This document shows, piece by piece, positions 11,008-22,251 of a stretch of DNA of 64,000 nt. Numbering within the stretch: position 1 is the first letter of the stretch; the number at the start of each line of letters is the position of its first letter. The notes under the pieces were generated by a model, which worked only from the letters and a program-made list of their open reading frames with translations, ran no database searches and was not told where the DNA came from. A program made the position numbers and the translations under genes. This DNA comes from Phlyctochytrium arcticum (taxonomy: Eukaryota > Chytridiomycota > Chytridiomycetes > Chytridiales > Chytridiaceae): NCBI GenBank assembly GCA_025602905.1, contig JAHLKI010000006.1:992001-1056000 (forward strand), read 5' to 3'.

Positions 11008-12588
11008 ATGGATGGGACCAGTGGCGGGATGAACGATGCGATAGACTACAGCGAGCAGATATCTTTGCTTGCCGAGAGACTCAAAGCCGAGACATTCACG
11101 TCGCACCCAGAAGTAGACAAGGCCTTGCACGAACTGTTTCTTGTATTCGCCCAACAATTCGTGTTGCAATGGTAAGTGGCAAAAGTGGTTGACGTGCCGA
11201 GAAAACTCCCAAAACCAGATTTTGATATCCTCTCACAAACAGGTACACATCATTAAGCGATGATCAAGAATTCCTGGGTGAATTAATCGGCATACTCAAA
11301 CATGTATGTCGCGTGCTGGAGTATGAGATATTCCCTCGGATCTCGTTCATTCGCCTATTCGCGCAAGATTTACCTCAATTATTGCATACTCATGTGCGGG
11401 ATTACCAACTATGCAAAGAAAAATATGGCACAATTTTTGCTGGAGGCAGGTCAATGGAAGAGCTTTTTCATGGCATCCAACCGCATGTGGCCCTTGAGGA
11501 CGCGGAATCTGAGCTAGCGTACTTGCGGCAAGCAGTTGAAATGATCATGCGAAAACTTCTGCCACCTGAGGAGATGAAGAGCGATCTGTTCAGAATTCTA
11601 CTGAAGGAGACATTGGTGCATGTCGTGTTGGCCCCCATCATGACAAAGATGGCGAAACGGGAAGAAATCCTCGATCTGATCTTGGTAGTGGGTTACTCTT
11701 CCCATATGCACACGTTAGCCAAAGCTAACCATGCAAGTAGGGCTTGTCACCTTCAACGAACGAATTTGGAATGGTCGAAGGTTCGGTTGAGGATAGCCGA
11801 ATAAATGATACCGTTGATGCGAGCACTTCGGCCGTGCAAAGTCAACAATCGTCCAGAAGCAGGCTCAACCAAGCATGGAGCAAGCCGGAATTTGATTTCT
11901 TGACTTCACCAGGCCGTTGGTCCTCACAATCTGTTGCCCAGGGCAGAAAATCACTAATGAAAATATCGCACTCTCTACGCGCCAAGTCTCGCGCCGTCGA
12001 AGATAATGAAGATGTTCACCTGGAAGAAGCATGGTTGGACCTCCTGCTCACAATTTCACCTGCGCCATTGCGGAAGCGGTTCTTGTACATTCAATACCAT
12101 TTCTTTATCAAACCCATACTTCAATTCCTGGGAGGATCCATCGTGAACAGGTAATGTCCCCCATTTTCTGCCAAAGTGCGCGACACTGATCTGAAAATAA
12201 AGGAAAATTGCAAACATTATACATGCCCTAACAGGCCCAAAAAATGTCGCTTTTTTGGTTACACTTTTAGTCGATGTCATATCTCCTGATAAGCCAAAAC
12301 CCGGCGGTGACTTTGATGGTCCAGCAGACATCTTTTCGAAAGAGTTGCAGATTACGCGTGCCATGCCCAGTAAGCATTTTCCAACCAAACCCATAGTCTA
12401 AAACTAACTTTGACCTTACGAATATAGGACATATAAAATGGCTCTTCAGTGAAAACGAGATTGAACATAGTATGATGGAGCTCTTCGACATGCTCGACAA
12501 TCAGTATATTAACAAACACTTGCTGTTTGCCCTTCTTGACCTTGTTCTGTCACACATTATACCCAATGACAAGGCACCCGCTATCTGA
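11008..12588 (+). CDS. PXA-domain protein (sorting-nexin-like, no PX domain)
   Basis: PXA domains occur in SNX13/14/19/25-type endosome and ER-contact proteins. The segment from about residue 35 (EVDKALHELFLVFAQQFVLQ, spliced to WYTSLSDDQEFLGELIGIL) and on through RVLEYEIFPRISFIRLFAQD and LPQLLHTHVRDYQLCK has the PXA pattern of helices ending in L..H...Y. A long Ser-rich linker follows, then a C-terminal helical part (AWLDLLLTISPAPLRKRFLY, FLVTLLVDVISP, HIKWLFSENEIEHSMMELFD). Four introns have good borders, for example GTAAGTGG after a split Trp codon. The protein has about 430 residues. No PX, RGS or transmembrane segment is seen, so it is shorter than animal SNX relatives. An alternative start is the in-frame ATG at 11029. 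Confidence 0.7.
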
Positions 12589-12647
12589 GACTCATGCATC
12601 CTTGTGTGTCTATTCTATACTCCGGTTACACTCCATACCTCCCTATT

Positions 12648-13557
12648 CTATGCAATTGTTAGATCATCACTGACAAAACAGAACAACTCAGGTGAGATTT
12701 CCGTCTTTGTCATCAACTCAATGAAAATACTTAAATACCTGAAGTATAAATGCACGGCCGGCAGCCAGTCTTCCTCATCCATTCCCACTTGCTCAAACTG
12801 ATGGCTTTCCTCTTTGACACCGTTTTCCTCCAACGTCCTCGACATGTCAAGCAATTGTCCCAATCGTTTCCACATGTATCCTTTGGCATGTGAATTGTAC
12901 AACAGGTACCGGTCTTGAATCGCTGATAGTTTTTCCTCGGGTGCTACCTGTCAACGAAGAGGCCAGTTGAGGACCAGGAGCGTTTCCCAATGCACAATGG
13001 AAAGGATGGCTCACCTCCAAACAATGTTCATCTCGCGTCAAAGTGTTGATGATGCGTAATCGACGCGTCTTTTGACTGAGTTTGCCTACGCAGTACGCGT
13101 CGCGATTTTGCCACCAAGGCTTGATGTTGGCGGTCGCGGGATCGGTGAACCATCTTGAATTGGGAAGCGGGGGAAGTACATGGAGGAAAGGTCCTTCTGG
13201 TGTATATGGTGTTTTGCATTCAGTTAGAGGGTTTATGTGGGACTTAAGCTTTTTTGGTATAAACAATACAAATCATGAATAAACAGGTTCAGAAAGGATA
13301 GATGGGACTCTGATTCTGTTGCCTGTACCCACCTCGCCATCAGCACTGTTGAACCAATGAGATATATCCCTTCCCGCATTTTTCAGTATTGGCGCCACAA
13401 GAGGATGGCTTCGATGCGCTTCAACCAGACTGGACAAGTTATAGACATGCCCAAGCCATGATACCCAACAATCATCTGGAGCGTTGTGAGCCTCGACCTC
13501 GCTGGGTGTAAAGTATTTATCCTCGACAGCGGTTTTGGTTCGCCTGTCGTCTCCCAT
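12648..13557 (-). CDS. cytochrome b5 domain-containing protein 1 (CYB5D1-like, ciliary)
   Basis: CYB5D1 is a heme-binding axonemal protein known from flagellated cells. Exon 1 (ATG at 13557) has KYFTPSEVEAHNAPDDCWVS, WLGHVYNLSSLVEAH and NAGRDISHWFNSADGEV, the family's b5-like core. The next exons carry TPYTPEGPFLHVLPPLPNSRW, KPWWQNRDAYCVGKLSQKTR and LRIINTLTRDEHCLEV, then NSHAKGYMWKRLGQLLDMSR and TLEENGVKEE. The last junction (...LYF + SDDLTIA) restores the conserved C-terminal DDLT. All introns are 50-70 bp with GT-AG borders. Total length is about 225 residues, as in other species. Together with the dynein gene at the right edge, it indicates that the organism makes flagella. Confidence 0.88.
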
Positions 13558-14186
13558 AGCTGCTTTTAGGAATTTCAAATTTGCCGTCGCTGGTGAATTT
13601 TACCTTGTAGGAAATTTTGATTACGATGCTGGATCTCCGACCCGCACGTGATAAACAATAGTCTGAGATCCAGAGATTTAGGAACCGAAGATATCCCGGA
13701 AGATATTGCCGAGAGAGAGAGCGGGGTGTAACCGTGTAAGTCAATCAGTGCGGTCAAGAACTTCATCGGAAATGCCCCATCAGTATGCGCGGGGTAATGT
13801 TTGGGCCAAGATCCTAAACATGGCCATACTAATGCGGCCATAACCTAATGACATGCTGATGGCCGTCAAAAGTTGACAGAACTCATCACTAGTATAGATC
13901 ACGGGATGGTCCTAGACATCGGCCTGTCCATTGATGTCAAAGTTGCTCTTGATGATATGCGAAGAGCCTGACGATAAAGCAAGTTACCAATTGTTTATTC
14001 AAAAACGATTTCTGCCGGGGCTCTGAGTGAAGGTGATATCCTTGAAAAGACTAAGGTGCCTGGGATTGGAAAAGGTCCCGAGGAAGGAAGGGTGCTACAT
14101 CCAGCTATAGACGTTCAATCAAACGTATTGTGTAAGGATGTCCCGGGGTGTATACAATGTAATGGTCCGCAGCAGGCTACGCTACT
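13558..14186. other. intergenic, no recognised feature
   Basis: Between two minus-strand genes. It must contain the CYB5D1 promoter. Short open frames here have no domain; no repeat was noticed. Confidence 0.4.
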
Positions 14187-14576
14187 CTAAGCTTTCTCGT
14201 TTTTCGACTTTGATGAAGACTTGGAAGGTTCTGTTTCCCAGCCATTGTGAGGTCGTTCAACCTAGAGAACGTAGGGAGTAAGCATATGTCATAACGGCAG
14301 GAAAAACACCAAAAAGTGACGCACTCCTTCAGCGACCAACTCATAAAACCGTCCTTCCTTGCGCTTCTCCGTAATACCTTCCCAGCCTGGAGGGACATGT
14401 CGGTATTTATCACCGCTTGTTGCAGCTTTTGTGCGCTTCAGGTCACCACCGGCGATGCCGGCTCCACCATGAGGTTCCAGATTATCAGACTGGGACTTGA
14501 TGGCTGAAAGTGCCGGGCGGGCAGTGTGGAGAGATCTTGAGAAGGGGATGCGGGTAATGAGAGACTTTGCAGACAT
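14187..14576 (-). CDS. small mitochondrial hypothetical protein
   Basis: ATG at 14576 starts MSAKSLITRIPFSRSLHTAR, a typical mitochondrial presequence (Arg/Ser-rich, no acidic residue, R-S-L-H cleavage-like site). The mature part includes EPHGGAGIAGGDLKRT and KYRHVPPGWEGITEKR. One intron (GTGCGT...TCTCTAG, about 14325-14257) joins ELVAEG to VERPHNGWETEPS, and the protein ends KSKNEKA at 14187. It is about 108 residues long. I do not recognise the family; a small matrix or respiratory-chain-associated protein is possible. Both the intron and the targeting signal support a real gene. Confidence 0.6.
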
Positions 14577-14824
14577 GTTGAGTCCTTTTGTAAATCGTCA
14601 AGATGTTGAAATTTGACCAAGGAAGCCACGTCTGAATTTGCTGAGAGCTGTGGTTCGCATCCGCGTGCGACTCAGTATTTCTCGACCCGGCACAACCCCA
14701 CAACATGTAAGCTTGTTAAAATGATACTTATTATGTATTGATGCGAAGGAAAAACATTATGGCGGGTGTACGCCTTGAGAAAATTACGGTCAGGAAGTTC
14801 AAGCACATTTGCTATTGGCCCAGA

Positions 14825-15600
14825 TCAAGCACGCTTGCCCTTGGCCTTGATGGTTTGGCCTTGAACAACGGCTACAGCTTTTGTGATTGTTTTTGCGCTG
14901 CTCCACATAATGGCACCCGGGATCACAATCCAAAACGCATTAAGAGTGACAAAGTAGAACCAAAAGTGGAAAGGTGAGGAAGAGCAGTGGGGAGCACCTT
15001 CGTACAGCGTGGTCGCGTAATAGAGAACATCACCGTACAGTTGGCCAGTGGAGACCAGGAAGGTAAGAATAGGCGTCCAAGGAGCATTCACCAAAATGCC
15101 GTATGCCGAGACGAACGACAGAGAACCCCAGAAAACCTATAGATTTGGCATGAGGACCGAAACTCCAAAGTTGACGACAAGAGCTATGAGCTTACCGCAG
15201 TAATAGCCTCCATGATGACTACAAAGACATCCGAAGACATGTATCGAGAGTCGCTGTTGGCATACTCTTTCCACAGCTCTGCCAAAATAAAGCTCTGCCC
15301 GGCAATTTCCTTGTTGTGGTAGGCAAAGTATCCTTCCAGCACACTGTGAATGAAACCACACGAAACAAACCACAAAAAGAGCAGTTTTTTGTTGAAGGAA
15401 AGACGATTGGCCGAAGCAATAGCCCATGATCCGGCCAAAATCACAGCAACCGTACCAAAGAAGTAGGTCAGGATCAGCGACATGGACATGGTTGGCGCGG
15501 TGTAGTGAGGGAGCTTGGTCGAGACGGGAAAGTACGGGTGATGCAACAGAGAGCCTGCAGCAGCAGCAGCAGCGCCCTTGGTGAGGTTAAACTGAGGCAT
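14825..15600 (-). CDS. EBP-family sterol delta8-delta7 isomerase
   Basis: Emopamil-binding-protein family enzyme of the ER membrane, which moves the C8 double bond to C7 during sterol synthesis. ATG at 15600. The N-terminal HHPYFPVSTKLPHYTAP and a first membrane helix are followed by the signature CGFIHSVLEGYFAYHNKEI, with the catalytic-type His and Glu. Then come LAELWKEYANSDSRYMSSD, with the conserved WKEY..~DSRY, and VIMEAITA. After one intron (about 15190-15137) the chain continues VFWGSLSFVSAYGILV, STGQLYGDVLYYATTLYEGA and FWFYFVTLNAFWIVIPGAI. It ends in a Lys-rich tail that could act as an ER-retention signal. It has about 240 residues, normal for EBP. Most fungi use the unrelated ERG2 isomerase, so an EBP gene is notable. 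Confidence 0.9.
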
Positions 15601-16942
15601 TCTTGGTTGTGTAGAGGTCTTTGCGGGAACAAAGATTGTGCAGGTTGTTCACGATCTGCTCACGATCTGCGCTCAAGATCAGCGTACCGTATTCTTTGGC
15701 CTTCCTCTGGCCTTTCCTGAACCGCTGGCATCGCGCCACGAAATACCGTACAAATCAGGCCATCACCAATAAGGTTTCTGGCGACAGATTATGAGACGAT
15801 ATTTTTGATCTTCATTGCCGTAAAGGCGTGCAATTTCCGAGCATCGGTAAGAGAGGCAAGCTATCATGTTATTACTAGCGACCAACTCAGATACTGTGGG
15901 TTTCCCAGATGAAGGTTTCCGAATCGGCAGCAAACGAGACGGGTGTTTAGAGAACTGACGGGGCAGCATGTTCATTTCATTGTGGGAGGCCCAGCCCAAA
16001 CAGACACAAACTGCCATACCTGATCTCCAGAGCATGTCAGAGCCCGCACCCATGGGCCAGTACCGGCACCTGTCGCGACCCAAAGAGGCGAATCCAGCCC
16101 AGATACGAACGAGGGTCTCACATTAAGCGAAATCTACGCTAGGAGAACATTCATATTGCACTTCAAACCGTTGTGACTGATGTCGCTGTCATGAACAGGA
16201 TCCGAGTTCCAGTTGATGAATGAGTCAAGCCTGGGTGGTGGTGAAGAGGATATGGATGTCAAAGACGAAGAAATGCCTGGTAATGTTAAGAACCATTACC
16301 AATCGACTACCAGCCTACCGTAAATATACAGCAGCCCAATCGTCCGGAGCACATCACGACGCTCATTGAGTCAACTGTCTCGCGGATTTGGGTTTCAACC
16401 TCCCACTTCTGGAAATGATCTCGAACCCACGCCAACTGAGCAGTCAGCGTCTACTGCTTCTGGTCCACCTGCTTATACTTCTGCACCTAGCGCCCCTGGC
16501 TCAAGCCCGAGCCCTGGTCTCACGCTGCATATAGCGATAATGATTTCAACTCGGCAGGTTCATCGTATCGCGCTGAAAATGAAAGCCAATCACAATAATC
16601 CCCGCGAAATTCATCCTACAAACTGCCTATCCCGTAGCTACACGCAATCTTCGTGAGGTACGTGTCCGAAAATGCGGAAAAACCAATAAAACACGTGTTT
16701 TCGGGACCACCCCCCGCGACGACCGCTATACCTGAACGCACATGTACAAGCGTATTCGGCATGGTTTAACACATATAAAAAACATCAGGGGGATAACTCA
16801 TCACATGTAGAGAACAGTTACCTTGATGGATGACGCAGCGGCTGACCTACAGGAAGCGGCACTCCCGAACCTTGATAATTTCGAACTGGGCGACGGAGAC
16901 TAAGTCATTGATGGAAATCATTTAGTTACCCAGCAAGTCGCG
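15601..16942. other. intergenic or degenerate sequence upstream of the Fanzor relic
   Basis: Holds the EBP promoter near 15600. Further right there are short coding-looking scraps, for example a plus-strand Ser/Pro/Thr-rich frame at 16366-16656 and an acidic stretch near 16215-16280 (GGGEEDMDVKDEEMPG). These may be 5' remains of the Fanzor locus or of another gene. Nothing can be joined into a continuous protein. Confidence 0.35.
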
Positions 16943-18565
16943 ATGGAACAAAAAAACTTCTGGCAGCCGAGGGTGACTTACCCGTTGATTCTTGACGTTT
17001 TAGACGGGATGTTTGCCGAGTTCATGCTCGAAGCCAAATGGACTCGGGAGGCATTCAAAAACTTTTTTGCGCTGCAAGTGATGATGCAAAGTGGCCTGCT
17101 TATAACCCCAAAATATTTCCGAGAAACCAAGTGACGGCGAAGCAGCGATTGACGAAGCTCATCTCCCCAGCTCCAATCGTTCAGAAACTGAGGATTAATG
17201 GAGTTAAATATCCTCTTCCGGACGTTCTCAGCAAGGTCGTGCAGTTGTGGTTCCTTTAACCACTGCTAGCGAAGATGATCCTTTCAGCCAACCGTGATTA
17301 CACAGACGAACTTTTTGCCGACGGCGTGTGAGGCATGTCTACCGATCAAGTGAAAGCCTACTACGGTTACGCGTGTGTACTGGTTGTCAATTGTTTCCTA
17401 GTTCTAGACGACACCAATTCAGACCTGTATTCTGATCGTGTAGAGTACACTCTCTTCTTCTGACGAAACAGACTCGGGTCTCTATGTCACTGCAACCTGC
17501 GAGGGGGTGCATTGTCAATATCCAAGCAAGACAGACCCATGTTCGGGGTATCAAATTCCATCCATTTCGATGGAAATTGCCATTTCCGAGCCATTGACCC
17601 CGGGCAAACTGACATTATCTCTGGGTATATCCCTAAAATGAACTTCTCAGCGGAGGATGCACATTATTTGTCGCCATCCTTTCTGCCGGATTTTGACCAG
17701 TCGGCCATGGAGCAAGCTGCAGCCGAGGAGCAAAGGAAAGTAAAGGCCAAATTGAGTTCTCAGGCCAATTTTACGATGTCGGGAAAGGAATGGCGGCACC
17801 GTGCGGGGCATCACCAAACGCAACAATGGCGTGCCATATTCCAAAAGGAGGTCAACGACCAAAGTACCATCAGTACGTCAAATGCCGTGTCGCAAATAAC
17901 ATCTTCGAAAACGGTAGTTCCCGCCGTGTACGTTCAACATCTCCGCACCACTTTCCTAAACTATGATCGGAACATGAATGGATTTTTTTTAAATACAGAC
18001 AGGCACAGAAGGCTCTGGGGAGGTGGTAAAGAGGGTGAAAGGGGCAGGTTGTGTTGGTTTGCCGAAAAATCAAGTTGTTGTCGCTTTCGGAGCTGCCAAG
18101 TTTGGCCATTCGGGACGCAAAGAGGGCCTACGTGCTCCAATTGAGAAGTTCAAAAACCATCTGCGCCGGCACGTAACCTTATGTCTGATTGACGAGTTCC
18201 GCACTTCGAAAGTTTGTTCCAACTGGGATCATTACCAAAACGATACAAAGAATGATCCCGACGAAAAAAGTATCGCGTCCGTATTGGAAAGTTCTCTGGA
18301 TGATTCGGAGCCGGAAGAGGATGTAGCCATCGATCTCTTGACAGAGGAAGATTTTGTTGTCACCGATAAGCAAAAAGAATGGTAAGAAGCATGACCATGG
18401 AGTCGTACCCAGTGCATGTAACTGCGCCGTCCGCCATTGCAAAAAATGCTTGACGACGTGGAATCGGGACAATAACGCTGCGCGGAACATTACTTTGCTC
18501 TTTTCGTACGGCCGGGAACACGGCACCGCGATAGATGGGGTGCCTGGCACAATCCCATCAATATT
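16943..18565 (+). pseudogene. degenerate Fanzor (eukaryotic TnpB-like RNA-guided nuclease)
   Basis: Fanzor proteins are eukaryotic relatives of transposon TnpB: RuvC-fold nucleases guided by an omega RNA. Three frames together show the C-terminal half. RuvC-I is FRAIDPGQTDIISG (about 17590). The RuvC-II region is QVVVAFGAAKFGHSGRKEGL followed by LCLIDEFRTSKVCSNW (18075-18225). The zinc ribbon and RuvC-III are CNCAVRHCKKC and WNRDNNAARNI (18420-18495). All three catalytic acids are still present, but the frame changes near 17985 (beside a run of eight T) and again near 18380, and the first ribbon's second Cys is Trp (CSNW). The N-terminal half survives only as fragments at 16943-17260, with stops at about 17330 and 17460. 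I see no clear transposon ends. The family call is strong; the claim that it is dead rests on the frame breaks, some of which could be small introns. Confidence 0.75.
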
Positions 18566-18616
18566 TCACAATGAATGTATAAAGTTAACGCTCCCCTTTT
18601 CACTCCCCATAGCAAT

Positions 18617-19291
18617 ATGTCAGCTGCAGATAGACTCAGAGCATTGAGAGACCTGAAGCAAAGCCAAGAAGTCTATCCCTGTGAAGATTGCAAAGCAAAG
18701 GACGTTGAGATACAATCATTGCGGATCAAGTTGAAGGAAACCGAGCAAAACCTTGACGAGTGTTTATCGTTAGCAGAATCCCTCAGTGTGGTAAGTTCTC
18801 AGCAATCCATCATGTTGTAGGTCACTGACATCATGTTGCTAATTCAGCGGCGAAAATGCGCCTTCACGCGTCCAGAATACACGCGCATGCTACCCACGAT
18901 CCCAGTTGCATCAGCCCCGATTGCATCTCAGGCCATACGGAAACGGACGCCGCTTGATGAGGAGCCCACGCAGACGAGGCCCAACAAAACGATTAAAGAA
19001 ACGCGTCGCCCCCCTACCATTCCAACAAAGATGGGTTTTTTTGTCGATGATGCCACCGGCATCCGCATGGCACAATATCCGACACTCCAAAGTCTAGCGG
19101 AGGCATTTGGAAAAGCGCCATCAAGAATGTCCCAAATCTTCGCCATTGCTGGCAACAATTCTACAAACGTTTGTGAATGCGATCAGTGGACCATCCGACG
19201 CGTCACACCGGAAGAATACCTGGAGCAAGTGGTAGCAAAGCACACACCAACGCCAAGCGTTTCCTTTGATACTTTTGTGACGCACAAATGA
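18617..19291 (+). CDS. hypothetical protein with possible helix-turn-helix
   Basis: ATG at 18617 (MSAADRLRALRDLKQSQEVY) lies 52 bp after the end of the Fanzor relic on the same strand. Exon 1 codes for a C..C pair (PCEDCKAKD) and a coiled-coil-like stretch (VEIQSLRIKLKETEQNLDEC). One intron (GTAAGTTC...AATTCAG, about 18791-18847) leads to exon 2, with a Pro/Thr/Arg-rich linker and a C-terminal part GFFVDDATGIRMAQYPTLQS followed by LAEAFGKAPSRMSQIFAIAG. The latter resembles the small helix-turn-helix modules of homing-endonuclease-associated proteins (NUMOD1-like), where a 'Y.SL..AA..LG....~I' pattern binds DNA. It stops at 19291. It is about 205 residues long and looks intact. It could be a second ORF of the Fanzor-bearing element or an unrelated gene; function is not known. 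Confidence 0.55.
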
Positions 19292-20021
19292 AGAAGTCAC
19301 CTCCATCAGCAAGCGGTTGAAATCCTCTTCAACTTCAGATTCCGACACGCCCACTACTGGATCCAGCTCTAGTAATTTATAAAATCGTAATTGTTGTAAT
19401 TAGAAAATGCTACATCCTGTGAAAGACTAAGCTACTTGGGCGGCAAACTCGGGTTCCCCGAGGATGGGAGTTGGTACGGTACATTGTCGATCGAGAAGGC
19501 GTGAGTGATTTATATACGAATGGCATCCGCGTATTCAACCGAGCGTGATCATTCATCATGGACCACTGGATGGGCCTCGCGATGATCCTCTTCTCAGTGA
19601 TATGTACCCGCGGAAGCGGATATCCTGAGGCTTCTGTTGATGGCGTTGAATGCAATGGTAAGCTTCTCATCCAACCCGGATGATGACCCGGCAGCTGGAG
19701 TGTTGGATGAGCAGGTAGCACCCAATGCAGAGCGCGTAAGGGCGACCAGCGCCCGGACGTTCTTTCGCGACAATGAGAGAGGTCGCCCTGTGATGTTGGA
19801 TCCGGGAACTCATCAAAGATGGTATCACAACAGACCATAATTTGGTTGTTGCTGAGCACGGCACAAAAGTCATGAAGGTGAATAGGCCTGACTCAAACAA
19901 TTCCGCAAGCCCCTCAACCGCACCTATACTTTCTGTCTTTTGAATGATTTGATAGCGCGCTCTATTGACGCATGCATTGCAGCAAATGGCTTCACAGAGA
20001 AAAGAGTCAAGCATTTTTCTT
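19292..20021. other. degenerate coding-like sequence, unassigned
   Basis: Between the HTH gene and TFIIH p62. A plus-strand stretch near 19430-19500 reads like coding sequence (LGGKLGFPEDGSWYGTLSIE) and is followed by a donor-like GTGAGT, but I could not find a continuous continuation. Other frames to about 20000 are short. It could be part of the Fanzor-associated island or a broken gene. Confidence 0.3.
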
Positions 20022-21702
20022 TCAAGTTGCAAATTGCGCACGGCCACTCACCACCACAACTTCTTGTTTTCCTTGCGGATCCTTGGTTCGCGCAGCATCA
20101 AGATCCTGTGCCTTTTGGGCCAGGTCTTGTAATGCATCCACGATTCTAGCGGCCTTGTTGAGGTCCTTGTCCTTGGCAAGCCCCCAATAACTCCTCAGCA
20201 GCTCTACTGCTGCCGCATGCATGGAAATCACATTCTTGTTTAGAGTAACATCCATGTGCCGATTCTTTTGATATTCGCGTTTGCGCTTTTGTGTCAGGCT
20301 GTTGAGATTCTGCAGGACCTGTCCGGCTTTGGTGCGATCAATGGCCAGATCGGCCAGCTGGGGTTGCCAAGATGATACTTTTTGATTGAATGCCGGTATC
20401 AGAACTTCGGGATCGGCTGCGGGGCGGTCCTTCGTAGAGCTCAGATGGGCGTCGGTTCGAGTTTGGGATTGAAAGTAGTTGCCCGAGTCGGTGATGTTCA
20501 AAGGGCGGGATGGTGTCACCGTAGAAACTCTAAGATCGTAGAGATCGGTAGAATCCAAGTATATGGCATCCGCTGTCTGCTCTGACTGCTTCTGCTGGCC
20601 GTCCAAAGGTTTCAGGCTAGACTTGAGGACGCCTTCCGAGACACGATTAAACTGCCGTATCAGTGGTAACGATGATTTGACATTTCCAGCACGCATGGTG
20701 TTATCGGGACGATTCCCCGTTTCGCCGTGATCCTCCGTTTGTGCCGCCAAGTCCAGCAACATGTGCGATCGATCGTATTTGCTGGACTTTGGATGTATAG
20801 CGTAGTCATCATCATCATCATCTTCATATTGCGAGAAGAACTCATCACTTGTCGAGCTGCTCGTACCAGGTTTGCGTTGGTAATACTTGGACTCCAAGTA
20901 TTTCCTCATGAATGCCTCTTTGGTCATTTTTATTGGCACATTGTCCGCATAGGCCTTTCGTACAGGTGGATATTGAGCCAAAATAGAGGCAATAACTTCC
21001 TCGGTAATCTTGAACTTCATATCGGTCCCCTCTCCATCAGTAGGTTTGACTTCAGCAATCGCCCCCAGAGATCCTTTCTTTTGATTCTTTTGCCATTTCT
21101 GGTACGTCATCATATGTCGCCGTGTGGCCCAAAAATCTTCTTCTGACACAAGGTTTGACAGCACCAAGCTTTTGAAAAGTTCTCCAAGTTCCTTGTTCTC
21201 TTGCAGGATCGTCAAGCGAATCTGCCTTTCCTCCCCACTAAGACCATTATTCAGATTCTTGGGACCCCCGCCGATCAGAGACTCCAGCTGCGGAGTGGCC
21301 GATGGTGATTTTGTTCTAGCAGCGGCAGAAGCTCCTCCTCGCTGAGCCAGGGCGTTTGCGAGCGTAGAAATAACATGTTCACGGTCACTTCCGGCAGTGG
21401 CAGAGGTAAAGGTGAAATTGTGATTGACTTCGGGTTGTCCAGGCTCCGGGCATACTGTAACTTTTAGGATCACCTTTTCTGATTTGTTCTGAGCTTGTGC
21501 TATTTGTAACTTGCATAAGATGCCTCTGTCGCGCAATCGACGTTTAAATTCATGACCACTCACAGACAACAGTGCTATACGCGATCCGCAATTCGGGTTG
21601 CGATCCTCCGGCCAAGGTCCAGTCGAGCTCTTGAGGACCCAGAGTAAGTTCTCCTACTCGCTTTTTGTAATAAGCCTGACAGCGAAACCTCGGGCTAGCC
21701 AT
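20022..21702 (-). CDS. TFB1: TFIIH core subunit p62 (Tfb1/GTF2H1)
   Basis: p62/Tfb1 is a TFIIH core subunit used in transcription initiation and nucleotide-excision repair. Exon 1 (ATG 21702) starts MASPRFRCQAYYKKRVGELT and continues as the N-terminal PH-like domain (LGPQELDWTLAGG); a short intron near 21575-21535 leads to KLQIAQAQNKSEKVILKVTV, the rest of that domain. Next come a BSD domain (ERQIRLTILQENKELGELFK, then SLVLSNLVSEEDFWATRR) and a second BSD-like region (RKAYADNVPIKMTKEAFMRK). An Asp run follows (encoded by ATC repeats on the plus strand near 20805), then a helical C-terminus with SLTQKRKREYQKNRHMD and LLRSYWGLAKDKDLNKAARI. The total is about 550 residues, within the family range. 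The PH-BSD-BSD order makes the call firm. Confidence 0.9.
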
Positions 21703-22251
21703 TCTTTGTAGTTCGCTCTACTAATTGAGGTCTGAATTGAGGTTCGCAAAGCTCAAATTCGGGTCGGTCGAGGTGTGTGGCGCAGTCGTAAGCCGTGGTT
21801 GGCGAACAGGTCGGCGAATGGCCCTGAGAACGTTAAAATTTGTAGAACTTGCAGGCTTTCAGTGTGACAATACCGAGATCATTGGTGGAGATCCACAGGA
21901 TGGATAGCGTGCAGAGAACCAATTAAGTTATGTAATTTAACTACTAATGTTTGAAAAAAATGGTTATCGATACCTTTCCAATAAAGCAATGTAATGAAGG
22001 CCTTATGGTGCAAAACGACTCCCGAAAAAGCTGTGGGTAGTTGCGTGAAGGCTTCAACATGCTGTACGTTATCAGAATCTCAAACAATCGCCATCTTGCA
22101 GACGCCAAATACAGAATAGAATCAAGTTTATTATTAAAAACGTGTGACTATAAAACCAAATTGATAACATTAGGGAGACCTCACTCCGGTTCCTCCCCCA
22201 ACACGTAGGATATTGATAAATAATGGGTTGTGATGTAACAGAAGATCATAC
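21703..22251. other. intergenic, no recognised feature
   Basis: AT-rich spacer between the start of TFB1 and the 3' end of the glycine dehydrogenase gene, holding the TFB1 promoter. Nothing else noticed. Confidence 0.5.
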
